Positions 1 to 8,864 of a DNA stretch of 64,000 nt are shown one piece after another. The notes beneath the pieces are model-generated. The model saw only the letters and a program-made list of their open reading frames with translations. It made no database searches and was not told where the DNA came from. The translations under genes and the position numbers were made by a program. This DNA is from Leptolyngbya sp. NIES-2104. Lineage in GTDB: Bacteria; Cyanobacteriota; Cyanobacteriia; Leptolyngbyales; Leptolyngbyaceae. Each line of letters opens with the position of its first letter. Position 1 is the first letter of the stretch. The DNA lies in NCBI RefSeq assembly GCF_001485215.1, contig NZ_BBWW01000001.1:5332001-5396000 (forward strand), written 5' to 3'.

Positions 1-2068
1 GTCTGATGTGTCCTTCAAATTCCCGCAGGAGGTCTTCAAATCTGTCGAGGTCGTTTCGATGTTGCTGGAGGCAGCCGTCAATCTTCTCAAAATTTTGGCT
101 AAGGTCTTCGCTACATCGCTCGATCGCTCGTCTTGCGATAGTTTCTGCAATTCCTTGAGCAGTTCGCTCAACGTCGATTCCTGCAAATCGAGTCGCTTCG
201 ATAGGGAATCGACCTTCTGATTGACTGGCTGCAAAGCTTTCTGCAATGCGCTCTCCAATAGCTGTCCCAATTCGTTCTCCAACACTTTGCTCAACGCATT
301 CTTCAGTGTGGCTTCGTCGAGTTGCACGATCACTTGCGGCGGTTCGAGGATATCTTTCAACGGCGGTCGCTTTTTCCCAAGTTTGGTTGCGGGCATAAGT
401 GTTGTCTTGTAGGTGAGTGAGGGTGATGACAGGTGTTGGGTGCTGATCTGGCGTAAATTGCTTGCCAGTTCTTAGATTCGTTGTAGTGATTCCAAAAGCA
501 GGAAGGGTCTGGAATAGATTGCCTTGCGGCTCTCTTTCGTCTCCGATGAATAGCACCCTAGCTTGCGAAACTTCAGCGCTCTGCATAAGACGATAAAAAT
601 TGTGCGCCGTCAACGATTCCGCTTCCCTAATGAGCCAAATTTCGTTTGATCGTTCTTCGGTCTGATTGAAATCTGATCGAGGGCTAAATTCCTGCACGGT
701 GTAACCTTGACTTTCGGCAATTTGTCGATACAGGGTCAGTGCATAAGTTGGCTCATCTTTTTCCACTCCCTGCCACGCAATAAATTGGTCAGTTGATGTG
801 GCTGCCATTCCTAATCCCTGTCGGCGTTCTTGCGTGAGAAATTCTGTGTCCAGTTCTGCCACGTTTTCCGAGGACGCGATCGCATTCCCAGATCCCTGTC
901 CTTGCTGCACCGTTTGAAGAATCTCCCGCTTGCGTTTGACTGCGGTTTCGGTGGTGTAAAGATTGAGCGACAGATTGATGGCGACGAGTCGATTCATTTC
1001 ATCGATCGCGTTTTGCAGTTGCTCCCAGGATTGCTGTCCGACAGAATCTTCCAGTGCAGGCTGCTCAATCGCTTCTCGGCAAAACTCAAATTCCTGATGT
1101 TCAGCAATCTCAAGCCCCACAACAGCAGCGGTAGCTGCCTTTTCTCTTCCAATTTCCGATACACTTTGGGCTTGATCAGATTCAGGAGTCGGGGGCAATT
1201 CCAATTTTTGTTCAGCGATCGCCCGTTCCCATCCCTCGATCAGCGCATCTAAAGGAATTTCTCTTTTATGCTGACGAGTGTGGAGCGTGGCTTGCTCGTA
1301 CAGTTTGGCATCCTTTGACCGCTCAGATTGTTCTGCGTAACTCTCAATTTGCTGGCGACGAGAGCTGAAGAGATCACAAAGAGGTTTGCTATATCCCCTC
1401 AACTCAAACTGCCCATTCTTCCTCGGCTCGATTTCGTAGCCCATTTGTCGAAGTTCGTAAGCAATCTGATTCTGGTAAATTTGCCCCACAAATTTCTTAT
1501 ATGTGGTCATCTCCTCATTACTCAACGCCCGCCAGCTTCCGTCTTCGAGTTGTGTGGTGTTCAGGACGAATGCGTGGGTGTGGAGCTGCGGATCGCAGTT
1601 CCGACTCGTTGAATGGGGAAACAAAGCAGCCGTAATATTTCTAGTGAGAATTCGTTCTTGGCGTTGCTGTTGTCGATTCCAGACTCTAGCTTGGGGATAG
1701 CGATCTTCCATCGCAGTAAGTGCCACCGTAACCGCATGGTTGTGAGCTGAGATAACTCTTCTATCTTGTTGCAGGAGTGCCGCGATCGAGACGCTTTTGG
1801 GAGCCGAGAAACAGAAGTCTGTTCCCGCCCGATGCTTTTCTAAATTAATCGGTTTCGCGTGCAGCGAGTTCCCTGCCAAATCTACGCCAAGCACCAACTG
1901 ATTGAACACTTCAGGCACAACCTCTCCTTTCAAATTCAGTGTTGCTGCACCTTTGCCGAACCAGCAGGATTGCAATTCAGAGGGATCGTTGCTGTTGAAT
2001 CTACGATCGTCGTCTTTGCCGTGGTAGCCTGCTGCTTCTGTAGCACTCAAATTTTTAGAAGAAAGCAT
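1..2068 (-). CDS. MobF (TrwC/TraI-family) conjugative relaxase, 3' end outside the window
   Basis: The frame is open from ATG 2068 to the window edge (689 codons), so the C-terminus is missing. MobF relaxases nick oriT through an N-terminal tyrosine and usually unwind DNA with a C-terminal helicase. A tyrosine lies at residue 14 (GYHGKDD). The family signature HRAGTDFCFSAPKSVSI lies near residue 80, and the HUH metal-binding histidines are in DPQLHTHAFVLN near residue 160. The helicase part is degenerate: where a Walker A GKT is expected (about residue 425) it reads WQGVEKDEPTYAL, and the Walker B region reads IWLIREAE instead of a DE pair. The visible C-terminal part is helical and charged. 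The adjacent divergent gene at 2497 may be its accessory factor. The relaxase call is firm; loss of helicase activity is inferred. Confidence 0.88.
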   Translation of the reverse strand, partial: MLSSKNLSATEAAGYHGKDDDRRFNSNDPSELQSCWFGKGAATLNLKGEVVPEVFNQLVLGVDLAGNSLHAKPINLEKHRAGTDFCFSAPKSVSIAALLQQDRRVISAHNHAVTVALTAMEDRYPQARVWNRQQQRQERILTRNITAALFPHSTSRNCDPQLHTHAFVLNTTQLEDGSWRALSNEEMTTYKKFVGQIYQNQIAYELRQMGYEIEPRKNGQFELRGYSKPLCDLFSSRRQQIESYAEQSERSKDAKLYEQATLHTRQHKREIPLDALIEGWERAIAEQKLELPPTPESDQAQSVSEIGREKAATAAVVGLEIAEHQEFEFCREAIEQPALEDSVGQQSWEQLQNAIDEMNRLVAINLSLNLYTTETAVKRKREILQTVQQGQGSGNAIASSENVAELDTEFLTQERRQGLGMAATSTDQFIAWQGVEKDEPTYALTLYRQIAESQGYTVQEFSPRSDFNQTEERSNEIWLIREAESLTAHNFYRLMQSAEVSQARVLFIGDEREPQGNLFQTLPAFGITTTNLRTGKQFTPDQHPTPVITLTHLQDNTYARNQTWEKATAVERYPRTAASDRATRRSHTEECVEQSVGERIGTAIGERIAESFAASQSEGRFPIEATRFAGIDVERTAQGIAETIARRAIERCSEDLSQNFEKIDGCLQQHRNDLDRFEDLLREFEGHIR

Positions 2069-2496
2069 GAGTCACTATCCGTTCTGACTTTCTGAACCAT
2101 AAGCTTTGCGGAACAAGGATCTGAGCGATTCTGAGCGGATTTCGTAGCGTCATGTGTGGGGAGTGGCAGAAAGGACGAATTCAGGAATACAGCCCAAGGA
2201 GCAATACGCAGTAAAAGTATGAAATCGAACACAAGCATTGAGAAGATAAAATGGGTCTTCAGTGAGAAAAGTGAAGCGAGATCTTCTGCGTGTATGGTTC
2301 TATTTAACCTAACAAATAAAGCTGATTTTGAGAGAAACTATCCTATAAATTCTAAAGTTATAAACTACGTTCTTACATCCTTATACCCTTACACTCTTAT
2401 AGGTTTATACGTAAATTAAATATTAAAAATATCTGAATAGTATGCGCGATTTGGTTCTTTTAATTAGCATGAATACAAGTATTCAATGGTGAGAAA
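2069..2496. promoter_or_regulatory. Divergent intergenic region, candidate oriT and promoters
   Basis: This 428-bp gap separates the relaxase from a divergent small gene. It has a tandem 10-bp direct repeat (CTGAGCGATT 2121-2130, CTGAGCGGAT 2131-2140), a very AT-rich tract at 2290-2470, and a perfect dyad GAATAC-AA-GTATTC at 2471-2484, just upstream of the gene at 2497. MobF oriT sites normally lie beside the relaxase gene, so this is the natural place for one, but I cannot identify a nic sequence. A short ORF inside has no codon pattern that convinces me. Confidence 0.4.
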
Positions 2497-3057
2497 ATGG
2501 CACGCAAGAAATCAAAAGAAGAGCAAGAACAACCAGACTGGCAGGGAGCTAGAGCAGAATTGGCATTCTGGGCGGAAACCCCAAAAGAAACGCCATTAGA
2601 GAAGTTTGTTCGAGAAGAGTTCAAAATGTTTCAAATGGCTTTAAGTCAGGGTTACACTTTCGCAGATATTGCTAGCTGGTTGAAAGAGAAGAAAGTGCCT
2701 GGAGCTTATTCAAAAAGTGTAGCTGCGGCGATCAAAAAAGTAGAAGCAAAAAGCGAAATCACTCAACTTCCAGCGCAGCTATTTACCGAAATTTCGAGTA
2801 GCTTTTTGCTAGGCGAACCGCAAGCGACGGAAATCAATTCACAGAAGCCTTATCTATTAAAAGGAAAGGAAGCTTGCAAGATTGTGATTGGATTAGAGAC
2901 GCAGCCTGAAGGCAAGATTCAGTTTCGGATTCTTGGAGATGAAGATGAGAAAAATCACGCCATAAAAACAGAAAACATGGTGAAGAATTTGCGCGGACCG
3001 ATCGAGGAAAAAGACTTGAATGCGATCGCAGCAAAGTTGGCAAAAATTGCAGATTGA
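2497..3057 (+). CDS. Hypothetical protein, possible relaxosome accessory factor
   Basis: This is a 186-residue soluble, highly charged protein beginning MARKKSKEEQEQ. Residues about 48-85 (YTFADIASWLKEKKVPGAYS and the following helix) look like a helix-turn-helix that would read DNA. The C-terminal half is a small alpha/beta region ending in a lysine-rich helix. The ATG has a short GGTGAG immediately upstream and follows a 14-bp dyad at 2471-2484 that could be its operator. It is transcribed divergently from the MobF relaxase, the usual place for nickase accessory DNA-binding proteins. That role is inferred from position only; I do not recognise the family. Confidence 0.6.
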   Translation: MARKKSKEEQEQPDWQGARAELAFWAETPKETPLEKFVREEFKMFQMALSQGYTFADIASWLKEKKVPGAYSKSVAAAIKKVEAKSEITQLPAQLFTEISSSFLLGEPQATEINSQKPYLLKGKEACKIVIGLETQPEGKIQFRILGDEDEKNHAIKTENMVKNLRGPIEEKDLNAIAAKLAKIAD

Positions 3058-3154
3058 TTGTGTGTCATTTGTAACGCGATCGCGCATAATGAAACGGCAT
3101 CACTGGGAAAATCGTGATGTCGTTTCTGTAATCATTCAAGGCTTGAGGGCGGGT

Positions 3155-4831
3155 ATGCGAAACCAGAAGGAAACCATTCGCAAGATGGTCACTTATCTGA
3201 ATAACGAGGAAAAAGATGGGGGCTTCTGGTTGCCCAACATTCAGCGTCCCTTCGTGTGGAGTGAGGATCAGATTGAACGGTTGTTCGATTCCATCATGCG
3301 CGAGTATCCAATCAGCACACTGCTGATCTGGCGCACTAAGTCTCCAGTTCGGCGACGGAAATTCATTGACAATTACAAATACTCGCTGAAACTGACTGAT
3401 TTTCATGTGCCAGAGGACAGCAAGGTAAAACTTCTGGTGCTGGACGGTCAGCAACGGTTGCAAAGCCTATTTATCGGACTGAAGGGGAGCTATGAGAAAA
3501 AGGAACTGTTCTTTGACATTCTGAGCGGTGATTTGGTTGCGCCTGAAGACATTCGTTACCGCTTTCGCTTTTTCGATCCTAATACAGCAAAATTTCCGTG
3601 GGTAAAATTCAAAGCCGTTGTTTTCAGCAATGAGCTATTTGGTCGGCTTGCAAGGTCGATCGCGAATGGTGCTGAAGAACCACTCAGCGATGGTCAGCAC
3701 GATCGTATCGAGGATAATGTTGCACGAATCGTCAAGCAGTTTTGCACCGATGAGATCATTGTCTATCAAGAACTCGACGGTGTGGATAATCCCAAGACGT
3801 ATCGGGAAGACGACGTGGTTGAGATTTTCATCCGAGCCAATGCTGGCGGCACGAAACTTGGAAAATCGGATCTACTGTTTTCGCTGCTGACTGCAAGCTG
3901 GGAAGATGCCGACGAAAACTTAGAGGGATTACTGGAAGAATTGAATCGGACGGGTTACGACTTTACTCGCGATTTTATTTTGAAATCTTGCTTGAGTGTT
4001 CTCGATCGCGGTGCGCGGTACGAAGTCTCGAAGTTTCGGGATGGTGTAACGCGGGAAGAAATCGTGGAGAAATGGAACGCGATCGCGGATGCCATCAAAG
4101 CGGTGAAAGATTTCGTGTATGGCAAAACGTTTCTCCGCAGCGATCAGGCGTTGCCGTCCTATCTGTCGCTAATACCCTTGATTTATTTTCGCTATCACTT
4201 CCCCCAGCAGTGGAAAGACGCGCAGGATTTAGACACGTATCTACTCCGCAGCTTAATCACTGGAGCGTTTAGCGGAACGCCAGACAACTTGATCGATAAA
4301 TGTACGCGCCACATCACGGAGATTGGCGATTTTGAGGTGCGCCAAATATTCGACCTCATTCGGGCGGATGGCAGAAACCTTGATATCACCGCAGACACAA
4401 TTTTGAGCCAGCACTATGGCTCGAAAAACATTCATCTGATCTTCAATCTCTGGTACAAAGACTTCAACTATCAGCCAGCTTATGAGGGCAGCCTGCCGCA
4501 GGTGGATCACATTTTTCCACAGTCGCTACTGCGATCGGTGAAAGTTGCGAATCCAGAAACGGGGAGACATAACATCTTGCGCTACAAATGGCAGGAGCGC
4601 GATCGTATTGCGAACTGTATGCTGCTGACGGCTGAAGAGAATGGGGCAGGCGGAAAACGTGATATTCCACCGGAAATCTGGTTCAAAGATAAACCAGATA
4701 GTTATTTGAAGATGCACCTGATTCCTAAAAATCCTGAACTGTGGAAGCTCGAAAATTTTGAAGCATTCATCAAAGCGAGAGAAACGCTAATCATCGAGAA
4801 GTTTCAGCACATGATTCAAGCTACAGAGTAA
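3155..4831 (+). CDS. DUF262/DUF1524 (GmrSD-like) HNH nuclease
   Basis: GmrSD-family enzymes are type IV restriction nucleases: an N-terminal ParB-like NTPase domain (DUF262) and a C-terminal HNH nuclease domain (DUF1524) that attack modified phage DNA. The N-terminus has FWLPNIQRPFVWSEDQIERL and the DUF262 signature LVLDGQQRLQSLFIGLKG. Residues near 465-530 give QVDHIFPQSLL, then IANCMLLTAEENGAGGKRD, a recognisable HNH arrangement. The open frame begins at 3020, but I prefer ATG 3155: this puts the conserved LPNIQRPF about 26 residues in, as usual for the family, and removes an overlap with the upstream gene. An ATG at 3089 is the alternative. The gene is a single-protein fusion of about 558 residues. 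Confidence 0.82.
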   Translation: MRNQKETIRKMVTYLNNEEKDGGFWLPNIQRPFVWSEDQIERLFDSIMREYPISTLLIWRTKSPVRRRKFIDNYKYSLKLTDFHVPEDSKVKLLVLDGQQRLQSLFIGLKGSYEKKELFFDILSGDLVAPEDIRYRFRFFDPNTAKFPWVKFKAVVFSNELFGRLARSIANGAEEPLSDGQHDRIEDNVARIVKQFCTDEIIVYQELDGVDNPKTYREDDVVEIFIRANAGGTKLGKSDLLFSLLTASWEDADENLEGLLEELNRTGYDFTRDFILKSCLSVLDRGARYEVSKFRDGVTREEIVEKWNAIADAIKAVKDFVYGKTFLRSDQALPSYLSLIPLIYFRYHFPQQWKDAQDLDTYLLRSLITGAFSGTPDNLIDKCTRHITEIGDFEVRQIFDLIRADGRNLDITADTILSQHYGSKNIHLIFNLWYKDFNYQPAYEGSLPQVDHIFPQSLLRSVKVANPETGRHNILRYKWQERDRIANCMLLTAEENGAGGKRDIPPEIWFKDKPDSYLKMHLIPKNPELWKLENFEAFIKARETLIIEKFQHMIQATE

Positions 4832-4868
4832 GTTTGTCTTTTCAACTGGCTCTACCTCACCTCGAATT

Positions 4869-6881
4869 TTAAGCCCTCAAATTGGCAAAGTAATCGAGCA
4901 ACTCTCGGTGGAGGAAGCGGTAACGACCGCCGTTGCGTTGTAGGATGCGGCGATCAGTGCAGTAGTTGAGGAATTGCGCCATGTTCCAGGGGGCAATGTT
5001 ATTTTGCCAAAGGACGAAGCGGAGACAAACGTGCTGAATGCAAGCAATTCCACCGCCAAAGTTTATGCCAATCAAAAGCGCCATCAGTAACCCAGGCAGT
5101 AAGAAGTCAGGAAAGTTTGCGATCGCAGCATCTAGAAGACGATCCCACGCTTGTTCGGTGCTTGCCCAACTGATAAGAGGCGAAGACATCGCGAGAATTA
5201 CCCCTGCTGGGTAGCTCAAAGCGCTTGTCCACAGCATACTTTGTAGGGAATTTTGGATACCTTGATTGGGGCGCGATCGTATTTTCAAATTCTGCTTTAG
5301 CCCGCCAATTAGCTCAACAATCAGCCCAACAATCAGCCCAAAAATTAGTCCATCAATCAGCCTACTCAGCCCAAAGATTATCCCATCCCGACCAGAAGAC
5401 AGCCCACCAATCAGCCCAAGCAGTCCAAGAATCAGCCCATAAGTCAGTCCAGCAATTAACCCATTCTTTAACTCGCGTAACGTTTCTCGTCGCACATCCT
5501 GCGACATCGAAACTCTAAAGGATTCGACAGGATCAATATTACTCAGTCTAAAAATCAGCCCAACAATCAATCCATTCAGCCCAACCATCCCAAAAACCAG
5601 CCCAACAATCAGCCCATTCCTTAACTTGCGTGACGTTTCTCGCCGCGCATCCTGCGACATCGAAACTCTGAAGAATTCGGCAGGATCAATATTACTTAGT
5701 CTAAAAATCAGCCCAGCAAACAGCCCAGCAAACAGCGCATTAATCAGCACATCCTGACCAAGAATTAGAATATCAATCAGCCCAACAATCAGCCTAACAA
5801 TCAGCCGATTTCGACGAAGTAACCGGGGTGCTTCAATCCAGTCAGGTTGTATATACTCAATCAGAATCTCTATCTGATTTCTCTGCTGCAACTGCCTCGC
5901 CAACCAACTCAAATATCGTTCTGTTTCTGTACAGTTTGGCTCCTGCTCTACTGTTCTGTAAGCCCAAATTTTCTTTTTTAAGTCCTCCCGCCGATCGCTC
6001 TCCCGCACTTCTTTCGATAACCGTCGATCGACATATCGCCCTAACAGTTCCGCCTCACTCGCAAACGGCGATCGCGGATCATAAACCTGAGCCGCCAGCG
6101 AAAGAAACAACGGAATCCGCAACAATCCCGGATCGCCCTCCTCGGTCGGCTGCATGAATTTTTGCATCGCTGGAACCGTTTGAATTGCGTTCCACAAATC
6201 AGAACCAACGTGCCGTAAATACTCCTGAATTTGTGAGTCGCTCAAGGGCTGAAGACAAACCGCACCATTCAAATTTCCTAACTTCATCCCCACTGTTTCA
6301 AATTCTTTGCTTCGACAGCACACAACCAATTGAGGATAATGCCGCGCAAATTCATTGATCTTTTGCGTACATTTCTGCTGTCGCTCTAGTCCAAGCTCAT
6401 CCAACCCATCTAATAGCGGCAACAGCACCTGTCGATCAACCCATTGCTCATATAATTTCGCTTTCCGATTGCCCCCGTGCAACTCATACAACTGCTCAGT
6501 CAGCCATTGCTCGATCGATTGACTATCCTCGCGCCAAGTAGACAACTCAAACAACACCGGGATCACAGTTTTCGGTTGCGCCAGCGCTCCCATTACTAAT
6601 TGCTCCGCCAATCCTAACAGCGCCGTGGTCTTCCCCGCTCCCGGCGCACCTAAAATTAGCAGTTTTCCCGTCACATCATCGCGCCCAAATGTTTGAATCA
6701 ACAATTGATTCTCGATCGTGCCTCGATCTTCTCCGTGAATCTGTAACCGCCGCTCTGCTTCTAAAGGCGATCGATTCACAGGCGCGAACTGCTCCTCGAT
6801 CGACACCTCCATCAGCGTTCGATTCTGCAACAGCACATCACTCAGCCGCTTGCGAATTTCCGGCAACTGCTTTTTCACCAA
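4869..6881 (-). CDS. NACHT-family NTPase with a hydrophobic GLI-repeat membrane domain
   Basis: The protein has 670 residues. A NACHT STAND ATPase occupies about 60-300: Walker A GAPGAGKTTALLGLAEQL, Walker B LLPLLDGLDELGL and the sensor-like VVCCRSKEFE. Residues about 360-560 form an unusual hydrophobic region rich in GLIxGL units, predicted to cross the membrane many times, and contain two near-identical copies of a block with IFRLSNIDP and FRVSMSQD. The end has YRFLHRELLDYFANLRA, a C-terminal motif common in bacterial NACHT proteins. STAND ATPases of this type often act as oligomerising immune sensors. It is last in a tight operon after two small proteins (12-bp and 7-bp gaps), so the three probably work together. 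A membrane-damaging defence role is inferred. Confidence 0.82.
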   Translation of the reverse strand: MVKKQLPEIRKRLSDVLLQNRTLMEVSIEEQFAPVNRSPLEAERRLQIHGEDRGTIENQLLIQTFGRDDVTGKLLILGAPGAGKTTALLGLAEQLVMGALAQPKTVIPVLFELSTWREDSQSIEQWLTEQLYELHGGNRKAKLYEQWVDRQVLLPLLDGLDELGLERQQKCTQKINEFARHYPQLVVCCRSKEFETVGMKLGNLNGAVCLQPLSDSQIQEYLRHVGSDLWNAIQTVPAMQKFMQPTEEGDPGLLRIPLFLSLAAQVYDPRSPFASEAELLGRYVDRRLSKEVRESDRREDLKKKIWAYRTVEQEPNCTETERYLSWLARQLQQRNQIEILIEYIQPDWIEAPRLLRRNRLIVRLIVGLIDILILGQDVLINALFAGLFAGLIFRLSNIDPAEFFRVSMSQDARRETSRKLRNGLIVGLVFGMVGLNGLIVGLIFRLSNIDPVESFRVSMSQDVRRETLRELKNGLIAGLTYGLILGLLGLIGGLSSGRDGIIFGLSRLIDGLIFGLIVGLIVELIGGLKQNLKIRSRPNQGIQNSLQSMLWTSALSYPAGVILAMSSPLISWASTEQAWDRLLDAAIANFPDFLLPGLLMALLIGINFGGGIACIQHVCLRFVLWQNNIAPWNMAQFLNYCTDRRILQRNGGRYRFLHRELLDYFANLRA

Positions 6882-6893
6882 CAGATTATGTGC

Positions 6894-7085
6894 CTAATCC
6901 CAATCGACCCCAGACGGATTAGCTTGACCAAACAACTGCACGATCGCTCGATTAATCGTGACTTGATTTTCATGGCTATTCTGAAACCCGATCGCAGTCT
7001 GCCCGCCTTGGACAAGTTGAACATCACTGTCTTGAATCGAACCTTCGCCAATCTGTTGATTTTGAGAGTGATCTTGAGAAGCCAT
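6894..7085 (-). CDS. Small Gln/Gly/Ser-rich protein of the NACHT operon
   Basis: The 63-residue product has a regular polar pattern (QQIGEGSIQDSDVQLVQGGQ, then QNSHENQVTINRAIVQLFGQ) with recurring V/I and N/Q/G. Such patterns suggest a short beta-solenoid or an adaptor that assembles. It lies between the upstream protein gene (7-bp gap) and the NACHT gene (12-bp gap), in the same direction. Small proteins with this pattern accompany STAND NTPases in cyanobacteria, but I cannot assign a named family. Function unknown. Confidence 0.6.
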   Translation of the reverse strand: MASQDHSQNQQIGEGSIQDSDVQLVQGGQTAIGFQNSHENQVTINRAIVQLFGQANPSGVDWD

Positions 7086-7092
7086 CGTCGTT

Positions 7093-7527
7093 CTACAGTC
7101 CGAAAAAGTGAGCTGCTACACCAAGCCACGGCGCGATCGCTTTAAAGACCCCTGCTCCCGTCTGCCACAAACTCTTCCCGGCTTCCGAAGTTTCGTTCAG
7201 ATTCTTCATTGCCTCGCTCACTCGCTTCAAATTCTCTCCAACTAAGCTTTTATTCGCATTTTCCTTTCCAGCTTCCCGCTTTGCAGGTTTAAGATAATCC
7301 AACACCTCATCCTGCTGCGCTTCATCTAAACCCGATTCCTTGACTGCCTTTTCTAGTTTTTCCAACAGTTGAAGAACTTCAGCCGTCGTGATGCCTTGCG
7401 TCTGATCGTCGGAGTTGCCGCGTTGGGTTGCGGCGAGGTCATTACCCGCTTGCGCCTGCTGAATCTGACTACCTGAAACGTTACCACCGATCGATTGAGA
7501 TTGAGTTGGGGGCTTCTTTCCAAACAT
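7093..7527 (-). CDS. Small protein with polar repeat head and hydrophobic tail, first gene of the NACHT operon
   Basis: The product has about 144 residues in three parts. The N-terminus (SIGGNVSGSQIQQAQAGNDL) resembles the polar repeat of the next gene. The middle is a charged helical segment (EVLQLLEKLEKAVKESGLD onwards). The C-terminus is amphipathic and then hydrophobic (AGVFKAIAPWLGVAAHFFGL) and could insert in a membrane. I start at ATG 7527; TTG 7533 two codons upstream is the alternative. The shared N-terminal pattern with the gene at 6894 suggests the two co-assemble. The hydrophobic tail would fit an effector unleashed by the NACHT ATPase. That is inference; no family is recognised. 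Confidence 0.62.
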   Translation of the reverse strand: MFGKKPPTQSQSIGGNVSGSQIQQAQAGNDLAATQRGNSDDQTQGITTAEVLQLLEKLEKAVKESGLDEAQQDEVLDYLKPAKREAGKENANKSLVGENLKRVSEAMKNLNETSEAGKSLWQTGAGVFKAIAPWLGVAAHFFGL

Positions 7528-7767
7528 GGACAATTCGTTAAAGTTTTCCTAATTGTAGAAACTATTCACCAGATCCTTGTGGCATTACTGAAACTTTAAA
7601 GGATAAAAATGACCAATCGCACTTCGAGTGGAGCGCTTAGAGCTACTACTGTCAGGCATCTTGTCAAAAGGCGGCGAGCGACTCCAAGAAGTTCATGATC
7701 GACTTCGAGAAATTGAGCGATCGCACGAGTGATTTCACACAATTCCACCAGCAGGGCAATTTACCCG

Positions 7768-7789
7768 AAAAAAGGGGGCGGTAGCCCCC
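7768..7789 (-). terminator. Rho-independent terminator after the gene at 7823
   Basis: On the minus strand a 6-bp GC stem (GGGGGC/GCCCCC, loop TACC) is followed directly by six T. It lies 34 bp beyond the stop of the gene at 7823-8182. Confidence 0.85.
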
Positions 7790-7822
7790 ATAAAAGCAAC
7801 TGCCAGACCAAACCACCTTCCA

Positions 7823-8182
7823 TCAAACGAACGGATTTTTGATCCACTTTTTAAGAAGTCGTTCCCGCTCTGCTGGATTGCCCTGGAATGACTCCAAAGC
7901 GTGACCACCAGTGACATTGCGCGTCGGGTCAAACACCACCAACGCCACTCGATCGAGGGTAGCTGGAACGTAATATTGATAGAAATTGATTGCGATACCC
8001 GAAACTTGGCTCGGAACGAAACACAGCGTCAATGTGAGTCCACTGTTGTTTTGTTCTCGAAAGCGATTCGTTGTGTAACTTTCCCACGCCCAAATGCCAT
8101 CTTCGTCACCGTATTTACCACTAATAAAAACGAGAGAGGGATCGTTCTTGAGTTGATTGTACGCAGCTAGAATTTCTTCCAT
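7823..8182 (-). CDS. Hypothetical protein, 119 residues
   Basis: I do not recognise this protein. It is soluble and mixed alpha/beta, beginning MEEILAAYNQLKNDPSLVF, with no membrane segment or metal motif. The ATG has a good Shine-Dalgarno (AAGGAA, 6 bases upstream) and the gene ends in a clean terminator at 7768-7789, which supports it as a single-gene transcription unit. It sits between the NACHT operon and the ATPase operon, in the same orientation. Confidence 0.65.
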   Translation of the reverse strand: MEEILAAYNQLKNDPSLVFISGKYGDEDGIWAWESYTTNRFREQNNSGLTLTLCFVPSQVSGIAINFYQYYVPATLDRVALVVFDPTRNVTGGHALESFQGNPAERERLLKKWIKNPFV

Positions 8183-8573
8183 TGTTCTTTCCTTGCTAAA
8201 TCAAACTGTTGGGTAGATTTCCAGAAATTGAGAGAGTAGAGTATTCAGTCTTTGGCTAGTTCCGATCGTTTTCTCGTCATTGACTCCTACAGCCGCAGCA
8301 TCCAATTCGGTGACTCAGCAAATGGGTTATCGAATAGATAAACAAAATTTCCTGCAACATGATTTGATGTGATTCTTATGACTGCACTACTGTGAAATTC
8401 TCCACCTTAAAGACTCATTAGAAGATTCAAAATGATTGAAACCTAATCTTCAATCTCTGTAACCGCAATCGTTGTCTAAGCACAAAAGACGTAACTGTAA
8501 CCGCTGTACTGCCTGTAAATGCGTTGGTTACGATGGAGGTTCGCCTTTCTTGACTATTTAGATACGGCTACAT
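8183..8573. other. 391-bp gap with no recognised gene
   Basis: The stretch separates the single gene at 7823 from the ATPase operon to its right. I see no ORF with convincing composition, no strong hairpin with a T-run and no repeats. It should contain the promoter of the gene at 7823. Confidence 0.5.
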
Positions 8574-8864
8574 TCAAGTATCAATTACTCGGTATCCACT
8601 TTCAGTCTCCTGAAGCAAACCTAGTGCGATAGCTTCATCTAAAAAGGGCTGAATTGCTTCATTCGATGTGATCTTGCGATCGCGCTTATTGCCCCATAAA
8701 AGAATGGCATTCCGTCGTGTAATCACTGTTCCAATTTTGGTCTTTAACCATCGAATAAAGTCACCCATTAATGGCAAAGCATCTGTCTCATCAAAATCAC
8801 TTGCAAGATCGTCGTAGAGCGATCGTGGATCTTCAGAGTTAGTGACATCACTTGATTCAAAAAA
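8574..8864 (-). pseudogene. Out-of-frame C-terminal part of the ATPase at 8857, separated by a T-run frameshift
   Basis: Reading minus-strand codons without a stop from the T-run at 8864-8859 to the stop at 8574 gives about 95 residues (FFESSDVTNSEDP ... MGDFIRWLKTKIGTVITRRN ... LLQETESGYRVIDT), ending in what looks like a small winged-helix fold. There is no convincing start: only a TTG at 8777 and an internal ATG. It joins the preceding ATPase exactly if the six-T run is read as five, so it is best seen as the displaced C-terminus of that gene, or as a product of slippage. Confidence 0.6.

Noticed and set aside
8-2095. Several plus-strand ORFs over the first 2 kb
   Set aside because: They are shadows of the long open relaxase frame on the minus strand, which carries clear relaxase motifs and is unbroken to the edge.
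2156-2419. 87-codon plus-strand ORF in the candidate oriT region
   Set aside because: It has no ribosome binding site, crosses the very AT-rich tract and shows no recognisable fold.
5225-5518. Plus-strand ORF rich in Gln, Ser and Ala
   Set aside because: It is the complement of the GLI-repeat domain of the NACHT gene; its apparent repeat comes from that low-complexity DNA.
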